Source: Mycolicibacterium phlei
Lineage (GTDB): Bacteria > Actinomycetota > Actinomycetes > Mycobacteriales > Mycobacteriaceae
Reading direction: 5' to 3'
DNA length: 64,000 nucleotides
Assembly: GCF_001583415.1 (NCBI RefSeq)
Contig: NZ_CP014475.1
Span: 3,038,001 to 3,102,000, forward strand
The position numbers and the translations under genes were made by a program. The first letter of the stretch is position 1. Each line of letters opens with the position of its first letter. The notes beneath the pieces were generated by a model. It was not told the origin of the DNA. It ran no database searches and was given only the letters and a program-made list of their open reading frames with translations. Positions 17,303 to 25,098 of this stretch are shown here, piece after piece.

Positions 17303-18929
17303 ACAGCCCTCGGCCGTCGACGCCGTCGCGGAACGCTACCTGCAGACCTACGCCGCACTCGACCCGTGCGCCGCAACGGAAATGGGCGTCACCGGGTACG
17401 ACGAGGAGATCACCGACTACTCCCCCGACGGTGTCGCCGCCCGGGCAGAGGCGGCGCGGCAGGCGCTGCGTGAGCTCGACGGCGTGGCACCGGTGGACGC
17501 CGTCGACGAGGTCACGGTGGCCGCGATGCGGGAGCGTCTCGGCATCGTGGTGGAGCTGCACGAGGCGGGTCTGGACGTCGGCGAGCTGAACGTGATCGCC
17601 TCCCCGCTGCAGGCGATGCGCGACGTGTTCGACCTGATGCCCACCGACTGCGACGAGGACTGGGCGGTGATCGCGCGCCGGTTGTCGCGGCTGCCCGAGC
17701 GGGTGGCCGGTTACGCCGAGGCGCTGCGGGCCGCGGTGGCCGCCGGCCGGGCACCGGCGGTGCGCCAGGTGGCGCGCGGTATCGACCAGGCCGCCAGCAT
17801 TCAGCACCTGCTGGTCGAGATGGTGTCGCGGGCGACGACGGAAAACGCGGCGCTGCAGCAGGATCTGCAGCAGAACGCGGCCAACGCCGCCAGCGCGTAC
17901 CGCGAGCTCGGCCGGGTGCTGGGCGACGAGATCGCACCGCAGGCGCGGGCCCAGGACGCCGTCGGCCGCGACGCCTACCGGCTGTACTCGCGGGCGTTCC
18001 TGGGCACCGAGGTCGATCTGGACGAGGCCTACGAGTGGGGTCTGGCTCAACTGGAAAGCATTGTCGCCGAACAGGAGTCACTCGCCCAGCGGTTGTACCC
18101 GGGTGCGACGGTGGCCGAGGCGCTGCGCCGGCTGGACACCGAGGAGCGCTACCTGGTGCACGGGGTGGACGCACTGCAGGCGTGGATGCAGGATCTGTCC
18201 GATCGTGCGGTGGAGTCGTTGGCGGACACGCATTTCGACATCGCCGAACCGCTGCGCCGGCTGGAGTGCCGGATCGCGCCGACGCACACCGGCGGCATCT
18301 ACTACACCGGCCCGTCGGAGGACTTCAGCCGGCCGGGCCGGATGTGGTGGTCGGTGCCGCACGGCGTGGACACGTTCCACACCTGGCAGGAGACGACGAC
18401 GGTGTTCCACGAGGGAGTGCCGGGCCACCACCTGCAGATCGGGCGGGCGGTGGTGCTCGCCGACCAGCTCAACCGGTGGCGGCGGCTGGGCTGCTGGGTG
18501 TCGGGGCACGGTGAGGGCTGGGCGCTGTACGCCGAACGGCTGATGGCCGAACTGGGTTGGCTCGACGATCCGGGCAACCGGATCGGGATGCTCGACGCGC
18601 AGCGGTTCCGGGCCGCGCGCGTGGTGATCGACATCGGGGTGCACTGCGGACTGACCGCCCCCGACGGCGGGGTGTGGGACGCGGACCGGGCATGGGAGTT
18701 CCTGACATCACACAGCGCGATGAAGGACGAGAACCTGCAGTTCGAGCTTGACCGCTATCTGGGCTGGCCGGGCCAGGCGCCGTCGTATGCGATCGGCCAG
18801 CGGATCTGGCAGCAGCTGCGCGACCAGATGCTCGCCCGCGGCTGGTCGCTCAAGGAGTTCCACAGCCGCGCACTGGATCTCGGCGGCCTGCCTCTGAAGG
18901 TCCTGTCGGATGCGCTGACCGCCGACTAG
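17295..18929 (+). CDS. DUF885 family protein, probable metallopeptidase
   Basis: A protein of about 544 residues belonging to DUF885, a family related to zinc carboxypeptidases or collagenase-like enzymes. The signature HEGVPGHH is present near residue 375 in TVFHEGVPGHHLQIGRAVV, with GHGEGWALYAERLM downstream, matching the zinc-binding helices. It is mostly helical and lacks a signal peptide. The best start is a TTG at 17295 (LARQPSAVDAV), which overlaps the preceding gene by 8 nt; a longer GTG at 17256 would overlap by 47 nt. The start remains uncertain. It probably degrades peptides, perhaps downstream of the coupled YpfJ-type peptidase. A hairpin follows the stop. Confidence 0.83.
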   Translation: MARQPSAVDAVAERYLQTYAALDPCAATEMGVTGYDEEITDYSPDGVAARAEAARQALRELDGVAPVDAVDEVTVAAMRERLGIVVELHEAGLDVGELNVIASPLQAMRDVFDLMPTDCDEDWAVIARRLSRLPERVAGYAEALRAAVAAGRAPAVRQVARGIDQAASIQHLLVEMVSRATTENAALQQDLQQNAANAASAYRELGRVLGDEIAPQARAQDAVGRDAYRLYSRAFLGTEVDLDEAYEWGLAQLESIVAEQESLAQRLYPGATVAEALRRLDTEERYLVHGVDALQAWMQDLSDRAVESLADTHFDIAEPLRRLECRIAPTHTGGIYYTGPSEDFSRPGRMWWSVPHGVDTFHTWQETTTVFHEGVPGHHLQIGRAVVLADQLNRWRRLGCWVSGHGEGWALYAERLMAELGWLDDPGNRIGMLDAQRFRAARVVIDIGVHCGLTAPDGGVWDADRAWEFLTSHSAMKDENLQFELDRYLGWPGQAPSYAIGQRIWQQLRDQMLARGWSLKEFHSRALDLGGLPLKVLSDALTAD

Positions 18930-18946
18930 AGCCCTTCACCCCTGCG

Positions 18947-18963
18947 GCCCTGATCCCCAGGGC
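18947..18963 (+). terminator. Hairpin after the DUF885 gene
   Basis: GCCCTG and CAGGGC form a perfect 6-bp stem with a 5-nt loop, 17 nt after the stop codon. There is no T-run. The remaining about 120 nt up to the next start hold the probable promoter of the hydrolase gene, with TAACGT at 19075-19080, and nothing else I can identify. Confidence 0.5.
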
Positions 18964-19086
18964 TTCGCGTACCGGGCTGCGCGAGACGAGATCACGCTGG
19001 CCGAGCGCCGCCGGTCCGACACAGTTCGACTTCGCTGACAGCAATATTCGGTTCCCTCGAACGCCGTCGGCTCCTAACGTGAACCC

Positions 19087-19764
19087 ATGGACTCGGTCAC
19101 GGTCACATCCCATCTCACGATGCACGTCATCAACGGCTGGCAGGTGTACGTCTGGCGTGACGGCGACACGGTCACGCTCATCGACACCGGCGCGCCGGGT
19201 TCCGCGGCGGCGATCCTGCAGGCGGCGCCGCGGATCGACCGCATCGTGTTGACGCACGGGCACGTCGACCACATCGGATCGGCCGCCGAACTGCGGGAGC
19301 GCACCGGCGCCGAGGTCGTCGCGGGAGCCGACGACGCGGCGGCGATCCGCGCCGGGGCAGCGCTGCCGCCGCCGGTCTTCGAGGACTGGGAGATCCCGAT
19401 CCACCAGCAGGTGGCGGCCGGGCTGCCGGAGGTCGCCGACCCGGTACCGGTGGACCGGGAGTTGCACGACGGCGACGTGCTCGACTTCGGCGGCGGCGCG
19501 CGGGTGCTGTCGATTCCAGGGCACACCGGCGGCAGCATCGCGATCCACCTGCCCGAGCACGGGGTGCTGCTGACCGGCGACACCATCGCCAACGTGGGCA
19601 CGCTGATGCTCGGGACGTTCAACCAGGACCGGGCGGGAACGGTCGCGTCGTTCCGGCGGCTCGCCGAATTGGACGTCGAGACCGCGTGTTTCGGCCACGG
19701 TGAGCCGATCCTGTCGGGCGCGGGCACCCGGCTGCGCGAGGTCGCGGCGACGCTGGCGCCATGA
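19087..19764 (+). CDS. Metallo-beta-lactamase-fold hydrolase
   Basis: A 225-residue MBL-fold protein with HGHVDH at 57-62 plus downstream metal ligands in SIPGHTGGS (about 141-149) and GDT. It resembles the small glyoxalase II-like hydrolases; the substrate is unknown. The ATG at 19087 is preceded by TAACGT 6 nt upstream, fitting a leaderless transcript. It is the first gene of a three-gene operon: the DinB gene overlaps it by ATGA at 19761-19764, and the NmrA-like gene follows 14 nt after that. The pairing with a DinB fold and an NAD(P)-binding protein suggests a small detoxification or thiol-related unit, but this is inference. Confidence 0.87.
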   Translation: MDSVTVTSHLTMHVINGWQVYVWRDGDTVTLIDTGAPGSAAAILQAAPRIDRIVLTHGHVDHIGSAAELRERTGAEVVAGADDAAAIRAGAALPPPVFEDWEIPIHQQVAAGLPEVADPVPVDRELHDGDVLDFGGGARVLSIPGHTGGSIAIHLPEHGVLLTGDTIANVGTLMLGTFNQDRAGTVASFRRLAELDVETACFGHGEPILSGAGTRLREVAATLAP

Positions 19765-20288
19765 TCGACGACCCGATCGAACCGGACACCAAGGACTGGA
19801 CCTGGGTACTCGACAGACCCTGTCCGGACTGCGGATTCGACGCCGCCACGATCCCGCACACCGCGGTCGCGCAGCGCATCCGCGCCGACGCCGAGGACTG
19901 GGTCACCCGCCTGCACCGCCCGGGTGCCGGCGTACGGCCACGCCCCGAGGTGTGGTCCACGCTCGAGTACGGATGTCACGTCCGCGACGTGCACCGCATC
20001 TTCGACCACCGGGTGCGACTGATGCTCACCGAGGACACGCCGCTGTTCCCCAACTGGGATCAGGACGCGACCGCGCGCGCCGACGACTACGGTGCGCAGG
20101 ACCCGGCCACCGTGGCCACCGAGCTCTTCGACGCGGCCTCCGTCGTCGCCGCCACCTATGACGCTGTGCCGGACTCGGCCTGGTCCCGACGGGGACGGCG
20201 CAGCAACGGAAGCGAGTTCACCATCGCGACGATCGCCCTGTACCACCTGCACGACATCGTCCACCACAGCTGGGACGTCACCCGCTAA
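19761..20288 (+). CDS. DinB-fold protein
   Basis: A 175-residue four-helix protein of the DinB superfamily. The metal-binding histidine pattern is recognisable: one in GCHVRDVH (about residues 72-79) and a pair near the C-terminus in LHDIVHHSW. Actinobacterial DinB-fold proteins include mycothiol-dependent S-transferases, so thiol transfer is possible but unproven. A CPDCGF motif at about 21-26 could bind another metal. It is translationally coupled to the MBL-fold hydrolase by an ATGA overlap and followed by an NmrA-like gene with AAGGAG as ribosome-binding site. The local context suggests the three act on one compound. Confidence 0.75.
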   Translation: MIDDPIEPDTKDWTWVLDRPCPDCGFDAATIPHTAVAQRIRADAEDWVTRLHRPGAGVRPRPEVWSTLEYGCHVRDVHRIFDHRVRLMLTEDTPLFPNWDQDATARADDYGAQDPATVATELFDAASVVAATYDAVPDSAWSRRGRRSNGSEFTIATIALYHLHDIVHHSWDVTR

Positions 20289-20302
20289 CGAAGGAGAGCA
20301 CC

Positions 20303-21049
20303 ATGCGCATCGCCGTCGCGGGAGCAACCGGCAACATCGGCGCCCGCACCGCTCGTCTCCTCGAGGCCGACGGCCACGACGTCGTCCGGATCAGCAGATC
20401 CGCAGGCGTCGACCTGCTGACCGGGGAGGGACTCGACGCCGCGCTCACCGGGGTTGAGGCGGTCCTCGACGCCATCAGCGCCCCGCCCGCCGACCGGGAC
20501 CGCACCGCCGAGTATTTCGGTACCACCACACGCAACCTGCTGGCCGCCGAGCAGCGTGCCGGGGTGCGCCACCACGTGCTGCTCTCGATCGTCGGAATCC
20601 ACGGCATCGACGGCAACGCGCACTACGCGGGCAAGCGCGAACAGGAACGGTTGGTCACGGCCGGCCCGGTGCCGTGGACCATCGTGCCCGCCACCCAGTT
20701 CCACGATTTCGCGGCGATGGTCGTCGGCTGGACCGAATACGACGGCGTGGCCACCATCGCACCGCTGCTGGTGCAGCCGATCGCCCCCGACGACATCGCC
20801 CGGATCCTCGCCGAGATCGTCGCGGGCCCGCCGCAGGGCCGCTATCGCGACGTCGCCGGACCCGAGACACAGGACCTCGTCGACATGGCCCGGCGCACCC
20901 TCGAGGCACGCGGCCGCCGCGTCAAGCTGGTGCCCACCTGGTCGGGCGTGTTCGGCACCTCGATGGCCGGAAACGTGTTGCTGCCCAACGAGAATGCCCG
21001 CATCGCGCCGACCACGTTCGACGAGTGGCTGGCGGCGGGCGCCCGATGA
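20303..21049 (+). CDS. NmrA-like NAD(P)-binding protein (atypical SDR)
   Basis: A 248-residue Rossmann protein with GATGNIG at 7-13 and an early acidic/basic switch (HDVVRISRS) that favours NADP. It lacks a clear YxxxK catalytic pair in the classical position but has HYAGKREQE (about 107-115), where the Y and K may serve. It resembles the NmrA/HSCARG and quinone-oxidoreductase-like atypical SDR group, whose members either sense redox state or reduce quinone-like compounds. A good AAGGAG lies before the ATG. It is the last gene of the MBL-DinB-NmrA operon and almost abuts the convergent thioesterase gene (1 nt between stops). Confidence 0.8.
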   Translation: MRIAVAGATGNIGARTARLLEADGHDVVRISRSAGVDLLTGEGLDAALTGVEAVLDAISAPPADRDRTAEYFGTTTRNLLAAEQRAGVRHHVLLSIVGIHGIDGNAHYAGKREQERLVTAGPVPWTIVPATQFHDFAAMVVGWTEYDGVATIAPLLVQPIAPDDIARILAEIVAGPPQGRYRDVAGPETQDLVDMARRTLEARGRRVKLVPTWSGVFGTSMAGNVLLPNENARIAPTTFDEWLAAGAR

Positions 21050-21050
21050 G

Positions 21051-21935
21051 CTAGATCCGCGCCTGTTCCTTGATCGCGGCGTCGGTCTGGCGCAGCGGGC
21101 GGATCAGCGCATCCTGGCTGAAGGAGGCGATCAGCTCACCCGCCTCGGTGTGCACCGTGCCGCGTACATACGACATGCCCGCGCCGACCTGCGTGCTCTC
21201 GTGGGTGTAGAGCAGCCAGCCGTCGAAGCCGAACGGCTCGTGGAAGCTCACCGTCACCGTCATCGGGGCCGTCGACACCGTGATGTGCGACTGCGCGGTC
21301 CCGATGCCCTCGTGGGCGCGCATCGTCGTCGAAATCCCCAGGTGCCCGGTGAAATACGCGATCAGCGCCTTGGCCAGATCGTCGCGCTGCGGGGTCTTGT
21401 CGTAACGCACCCAGGCGTAGAGCTCGGGCGGGCCGACCTCGTCGGGGCTGTTGACGTCGACCACGTCGACGAGCCGGATCTCGCGGCCCGTCATCGGCAT
21501 GCGGCACTCGTTGGCCTGCGCCGGCGGCTTCACCTCCGGGAGCGGCAGCGCGTGCCGGATGACGTCCTCGGTGGGCACGTCGGTCAGCACCGTCGCGGTG
21601 ATGCAGCGCTTGCCGTTCTGCTTGGCCGCCACGACAGCCGTTGCGGTGGAACGGCCTTCGTTGATGACGTCGATCTCGAGCTCGACCGGTCCGGCGGCCG
21701 CCAGCACCGCGCGGGAGAACACCGCGTGCGCCGACCGCACCGACTTACCCGGGAAGCGTTTGGCCACCGCGACGATGATCTGGGAGAGCACCTGGGTGCC
21801 CTCCACCACCTGGCGGTCCTCCTCGCCGATGGGACCGGTCTGCGCGATGAAGCGGTTCTCCCCCGCCGGCTCCACGTCGAACAGCCCGACCAGTTCGTCG
21901 AGGGTCCACACCTTCTGTGCTGAGTCTGTGGTCAT
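21051..21935 (-). CDS. TesB-like double-hotdog acyl-CoA thioesterase
   Basis: A 294-residue protein with the TesB plan: an N-terminal hotdog with GTQVLSQIIVAVAKRFPGKSVRSAHAVFSRAV (about 47-78) and a C-terminal hotdog with GWLLYTHESTQVGAGMSYVRGTVHTEAGELIASFSQDAL. It should hydrolyse acyl-CoA thioesters, releasing CoA during lipid or xenobiotic catabolism. The start is the ATG at 21935; TACTGT lies 7 nt upstream on the coding strand, suggesting a leaderless mRNA. It is divergent from the TetR gene, with a palindromic operator in the 47-nt gap, and the same palindrome precedes the amidohydrolase operon, so it is probably part of the same regulon. Confidence 0.82.
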   Translation of the reverse strand: MTTDSAQKVWTLDELVGLFDVEPAGENRFIAQTGPIGEEDRQVVEGTQVLSQIIVAVAKRFPGKSVRSAHAVFSRAVLAAAGPVELEIDVINEGRSTATAVVAAKQNGKRCITATVLTDVPTEDVIRHALPLPEVKPPAQANECRMPMTGREIRLVDVVDVNSPDEVGPPELYAWVRYDKTPQRDDLAKALIAYFTGHLGISTTMRAHEGIGTAQSHITVSTAPMTVTVSFHEPFGFDGWLLYTHESTQVGAGMSYVRGTVHTEAGELIASFSQDALIRPLRQTDAAIKEQARI

Positions 21936-21967
21936 GATGCGAACAGTAACCGACGTTCTGCAAAAGC

Positions 21968-21982
21968 GGTAACGTCATTACC
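21968..21982. promoter_or_regulatory. TetR operator overlapping the -10 of the TetR gene
   Basis: GGTAACGTCATTACC is an almost perfect palindrome (one mismatch) directly abutting the TetR start codon at 21983. TAACGT inside it fits a -10 box 7 nt before the ATG. The same element with perfect symmetry recurs at 22668-22682. Confidence 0.75.
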
Positions 21983-22606
21983 ATGGCCAAGGCGACCGGA
22001 CGCGCAGCCCGTCCGACGACGGACGCCGACGACTCGCGACCCACCCGGTTCATGAAGTCGGCGCTGGCCATCCTCGGCGAGACCGGCCGCACCGACTTCA
22101 CGGTCCTCGAGGTGGTCGAGCGGTCGAAGACGTCGCTGCGGTCGTTCTACCAGCACTTTTCCACCAAGGACGAGCTGCTGCTGGCGCTGGTCGACAAGAT
22201 CATGGCCGAGTCGACGCGGCGCTGGCGCGCGGAGACCGAGACGCTGCCGGCCAAAGCCGCGCTGCGCGTGCTCGTCGACCGGATCTGCACGCCGCCGGAG
22301 ACCACCGCCCAGGACCGGGTCAACCGCGGCCTGACCAACTACAACGACCACCTGGCCGAGACACTGCCGCGCGAGTACGCCCGCGTGCTGTCCCCGGTGC
22401 ACGAGCTGATCAAGGACATCATCCGGCGCGGCATCGACGAGGGGGTGTTCCGCTCCGACATCAACATCGACGCCCGTGCCGCACTGATCATGCAGTCCTC
22501 ACTCGGCGCGATCCGGCTGCAGGTGCTCGGCGCCGAACTGTCCGGTGTCCCGGTCACCGCCGACGACATCTACGACTACTGCGTCAGCGGCCTGATCCGC
22601 TCCTGA
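21983..22606 (+). CDS. TetR-family transcriptional regulator
   Basis: A 207-residue regulator. The N-terminal helix-turn-helix (about 20-65) contains ILGETGRTDFTVLEVVERSKTSLRSFYQHFSTKDELLLALVDKI, a typical TetR pattern; the C-terminal helical domain (70-205) would bind the ligand, perhaps an acyl-CoA given the neighbours. The start ATG at 21983 abuts an operator that contains a plausible -10, so the transcript is probably leaderless and autorepressed. The same palindrome overlaps the promoter of the downstream amidohydrolase/acyl-CoA dehydrogenase operon and lies in the divergent thioesterase promoter region. A hairpin follows the stop. Confidence 0.9.
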   Translation: MAKATGRAARPTTDADDSRPTRFMKSALAILGETGRTDFTVLEVVERSKTSLRSFYQHFSTKDELLLALVDKIMAESTRRWRAETETLPAKAALRVLVDRICTPPETTAQDRVNRGLTNYNDHLAETLPREYARVLSPVHELIKDIIRRGIDEGVFRSDINIDARAALIMQSSLGAIRLQVLGAELSGVPVTADDIYDYCVSGLIRS

Positions 22607-22651
22607 CCTGCCCGAACTCCAGCGAGAATGCAATTCTCCTAGGTGCTGTTT

Positions 22652-22667
22652 ACGCTGGTCTCAGCGT
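22652..22667 (+). terminator. Hairpin after the TetR gene
   Basis: ACGCTG and CAGCGT form a 6-bp stem with a GTCT loop, immediately before the second TetR palindrome. A second small inverted repeat, GAGAAT/ATTCTC with a GCA centre, lies about 20 nt upstream. Both fit a terminator region separating the TetR gene from the regulated operon. Confidence 0.45.
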
Positions 22668-22682
22668 GGTAATGTCATTACC
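22668..22682. promoter_or_regulatory. TetR operator overlapping the amidohydrolase operon promoter
   Basis: GGTAATGTCATTACC has perfect 7-bp arms around a single base. TAATGT within it fits a -10, which would give a leader of about 30 nt carrying GGAGG (22706-22710) before the ATG at 22716. It differs from the site at the TetR gene by one base. Confidence 0.78.
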
Positions 22683-22715
22683 GCTGAAGCGCAACACGAC
22701 TTCCTGGAGGCGATG

Positions 22716-23939
22716 ATGGCCCGCGAGCTTCCCTATCCGGTGTTCGACGCTGACAACCACTTCTACGAGCCCAAAGAGGCGCTGACCAAGTTCCTGCCGG
22801 ATCACCGCAAACACGTCATCGACTACGTCGAGGTCCGGGGCCGCACCAAGATCATGGTGCGCAACCACGTCAGCGACTACATCCCGAACCCGACGTTCGA
22901 GGTAGTGGCCCGTCCCGGTGCGCAGGAGGAGTACTTCCGGCACGGCAGCGGCGGCAAGAGCTTCCGCGAGGTGATGGGCAAGCCGATGAAGGCCATCCCC
23001 GCGTTCCGCGATCCCGAGGCGCGCCTCGAGGTGATGGACGGCCTCAACCTGGACTACTCGCTGATGTTCCCGACGCTGGCCAGCCTCGTCGAGGAGCGCA
23101 TGAAGGACGACGTCGAGCTGATCGCCGATGTCATCCACGCGCTCAACCAGTGGATGTACGAGACCTGGCAGTTCAACTACGAAAACCGGATCTTCTCCAC
23201 CCCGGTCATCAACCTCGGCATCGTCGACCGCGCGCTCGAGGAGCTCGAGTGGTGCCTCGAGCGCGGCGCCAAGACCGTGCTGGTGCGGCCCGCCCCGGTG
23301 CCCGGCGTGCGCGGCACCCGGTCCTTCGGCCTGCCCGAGTTCGACCCGTTCTGGCAGGCCTGTGTGAAGGCCGGCATCCCGGTCTCGATGCACGCGTCGG
23401 ACTCCGGCTACGCGGAGTACCTCAACGACTGGGAGCCCGCCGACGAGTTCCTTCCGTTCCGGCCCACCGCATTCCGGATGGTGGCGATGGGCAAGCGCCC
23501 GATCGAGGACTCGATGGCCGCGCTGGTCTGCCACGGCGCGCTGTCGCGCAACCCCGATCTGCGCATCCTGTCGATCGAGAACGGCGCGGACTGGGTGCCC
23601 TACCTGTTCAAGCAGTTCGAGAACACCTACAAGAAGATGCCCCAGGAGTTCGCCGAGCATCCGATCGAGGCGTTCAAGCGCTGCGTGTACGTCGCCCCGT
23701 TCTGGGAGGACGACTTCGCCGAGATGGCCGACCTGATCGGCATCGACCGGGTCATCTTCGGCTCGGACTGGCCGCACCCCGAGGGGCTGGCGCAGCCCAC
23801 CCACCTCGTCGACGACCTGCAGGGCCTCGACGCGGAGGGCCAGCGGAAAGTCATGGGCGGCAACATGATCGAGCTGTTCAAGGTGCCCAACGAAGTGGTC
23901 CACAACCCGGGCGTGCCCGAGCTCGTCATCCCCGCCTGA
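22716..23939 (+). CDS. Amidohydrolase 2 (TIM-barrel) family protein
   Basis: A 407-residue protein of the amidohydrolase-related (PF04909-type) family. The metal site begins with DADNHFYEP (D11, D13, H15), followed by SMHASDSGY in mid-sequence and GSDWPHPEG towards the C-terminus. Members hydrolyse C-N or C-C bonds or decarboxylate ring-cleavage acids. I chose the ATG at 22716, 5 nt after GGAGG, over the adjacent ATG at 22713. It is the first gene of an operon with two acyl-CoA dehydrogenases, under a palindrome shared with the TetR gene. A role in breakdown of a CoA-linked cyclic or steroid-like compound is plausible, but the substrate is unknown. Confidence 0.87.
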   Translation: MARELPYPVFDADNHFYEPKEALTKFLPDHRKHVIDYVEVRGRTKIMVRNHVSDYIPNPTFEVVARPGAQEEYFRHGSGGKSFREVMGKPMKAIPAFRDPEARLEVMDGLNLDYSLMFPTLASLVEERMKDDVELIADVIHALNQWMYETWQFNYENRIFSTPVINLGIVDRALEELEWCLERGAKTVLVRPAPVPGVRGTRSFGLPEFDPFWQACVKAGIPVSMHASDSGYAEYLNDWEPADEFLPFRPTAFRMVAMGKRPIEDSMAALVCHGALSRNPDLRILSIENGADWVPYLFKQFENTYKKMPQEFAEHPIEAFKRCVYVAPFWEDDFAEMADLIGIDRVIFGSDWPHPEGLAQPTHLVDDLQGLDAEGQRKVMGGNMIELFKVPNEVVHNPGVPELVIPA

Positions 23940-23967
23940 CCGCCCTCCCGACAGAAAGCCGGTGCCT

Positions 23968-25098
23968 GTGACCGACACCAACCCCGAGGTGCTGCTCTTC
24001 GCCTCGACGACCCAGTCGTTCCTCGACAAAGAGGTACCGCTGAGCAGGATCCGGCAGATGCACGAGGACGGCACCTCGTTCGATCCCGACTGGTGGCGGC
24101 GCGCCGCCGAGCTCGGCTGGACCAGCCTGCTGGTGCCCGAGGATCTCGGCGGCGGCAGCGTCTCCGGTGACGGGGTGAAGGATCTGGCGCTGGTCGCCGA
24201 GATCGGCGGCAAGACAGTCGCCCCCGGGCCGCTGCACCCGGTCAGCACCGTGCTGGCCGGGCTCGTGGAGGCACCCGCCGGCCACGAGGACACCATCGAG
24301 GCGCTGATCGCCGGCGAGCAGGTGGCCTCCTGGGCCGTCTACGAGCCCGGGCGGCAGTGGGCTCCGCTCGCCCCGACGGTCACCGCCACGCCCACCGGCG
24401 GCGGCTTCCGGATCGACGGCGTCAAGGACCGGGTGGAGGCCGGGGCCGACGCCCAGATCCTGCTGGTGACAGCGCAGTCCCCCGACGGGGTGCGCCAGTT
24501 CCTGGTGCCGGCCGACGCGCCGGGGGTGGCTGTGCAGCGGCAGCGCAGCATCGACATGGTCAAGAGCTACGCGCGGGTGACGTTCGACGGAGTCGAGGTC
24601 GACGCCACCGCGGCCGTCGGATCCGCCGGGCAGACAGCGGATCTCATCGAGCGGCAGAGCCAGATCGCGATCCTGCTGCAGTGCGCCGAGGTGGTCGGGA
24701 TCCTCGACACCGTGCTGGCGTTCACCATCCAGTGGGGCTTCGACCGGCACTCCTTCGGCCGGCCGCTCGGTTCCTACCAGGCGCTCAAGCACATGTACGC
24801 CGACCTCAAGATCTGGTTCGAGGCCTGCCGCGCGACGACCAACAACGCCACGGCCAAGGTGGCCGCCCGCTCCCCCGAGGCGTCGATGGCGGTCAGCGTC
24901 GCGAAATCCTATGTGGGCGAGCACTCCCCGACGATGCTGCAGCAGTGCGTGCAGTTGCACGGCGGCATCGGTGTGACGTGGGAGCACGACCTGCACCTGT
25001 TCCTGCGGCGCGCGACGCTGTACCGCTCGCTGTACGGCACCCCCGAGGACCACAACCTGCGCGTCTACTCGCTCACCAAGGAGCTGCAAGCCTCATGA
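23968..25098 (+). CDS. Acyl-CoA dehydrogenase, probable non-catalytic-type partner subunit
   Basis: A 376-residue acyl-CoA dehydrogenase fold protein: helical N-terminal domain (EDLGGGSVSGDG), beta-domain (about 115-215), and C-terminal helices with RHSFGRPLGSYQALKHMYADLKI and the flavin-adjacent LHGGIGVTWEHDLHLFLRRA. The usual catalytic Glu motif (EGTSQ-like) near the C-terminus is absent; the protein ends YSLTKELQAS. In mycobacterial steroid degradation, such dehydrogenases are encoded as adjacent pairs forming alpha2-beta2 heterotetramers, and the next gene overlaps by ATGA, so a heteromer is likely. GTG starts at 23962 and 23968 are both possible; I favour the latter by spacing from AGAAAG. 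Confidence 0.88.
   Translation: MTDTNPEVLLFASTTQSFLDKEVPLSRIRQMHEDGTSFDPDWWRRAAELGWTSLLVPEDLGGGSVSGDGVKDLALVAEIGGKTVAPGPLHPVSTVLAGLVEAPAGHEDTIEALIAGEQVASWAVYEPGRQWAPLAPTVTATPTGGGFRIDGVKDRVEAGADAQILLVTAQSPDGVRQFLVPADAPGVAVQRQRSIDMVKSYARVTFDGVEVDATAAVGSAGQTADLIERQSQIAILLQCAEVVGILDTVLAFTIQWGFDRHSFGRPLGSYQALKHMYADLKIWFEACRATTNNATAKVAARSPEASMAVSVAKSYVGEHSPTMLQQCVQLHGGIGVTWEHDLHLFLRRATLYRSLYGTPEDHNLRVYSLTKELQAS

Noticed and set aside
18930..19086. Possible tRNA or small RNA in the 157-nt gap after the DUF885 gene
   Set aside because: No cloverleaf, CCA end or conserved loop sequence is visible; only a short hairpin and a promoter-like -10 can be supported.
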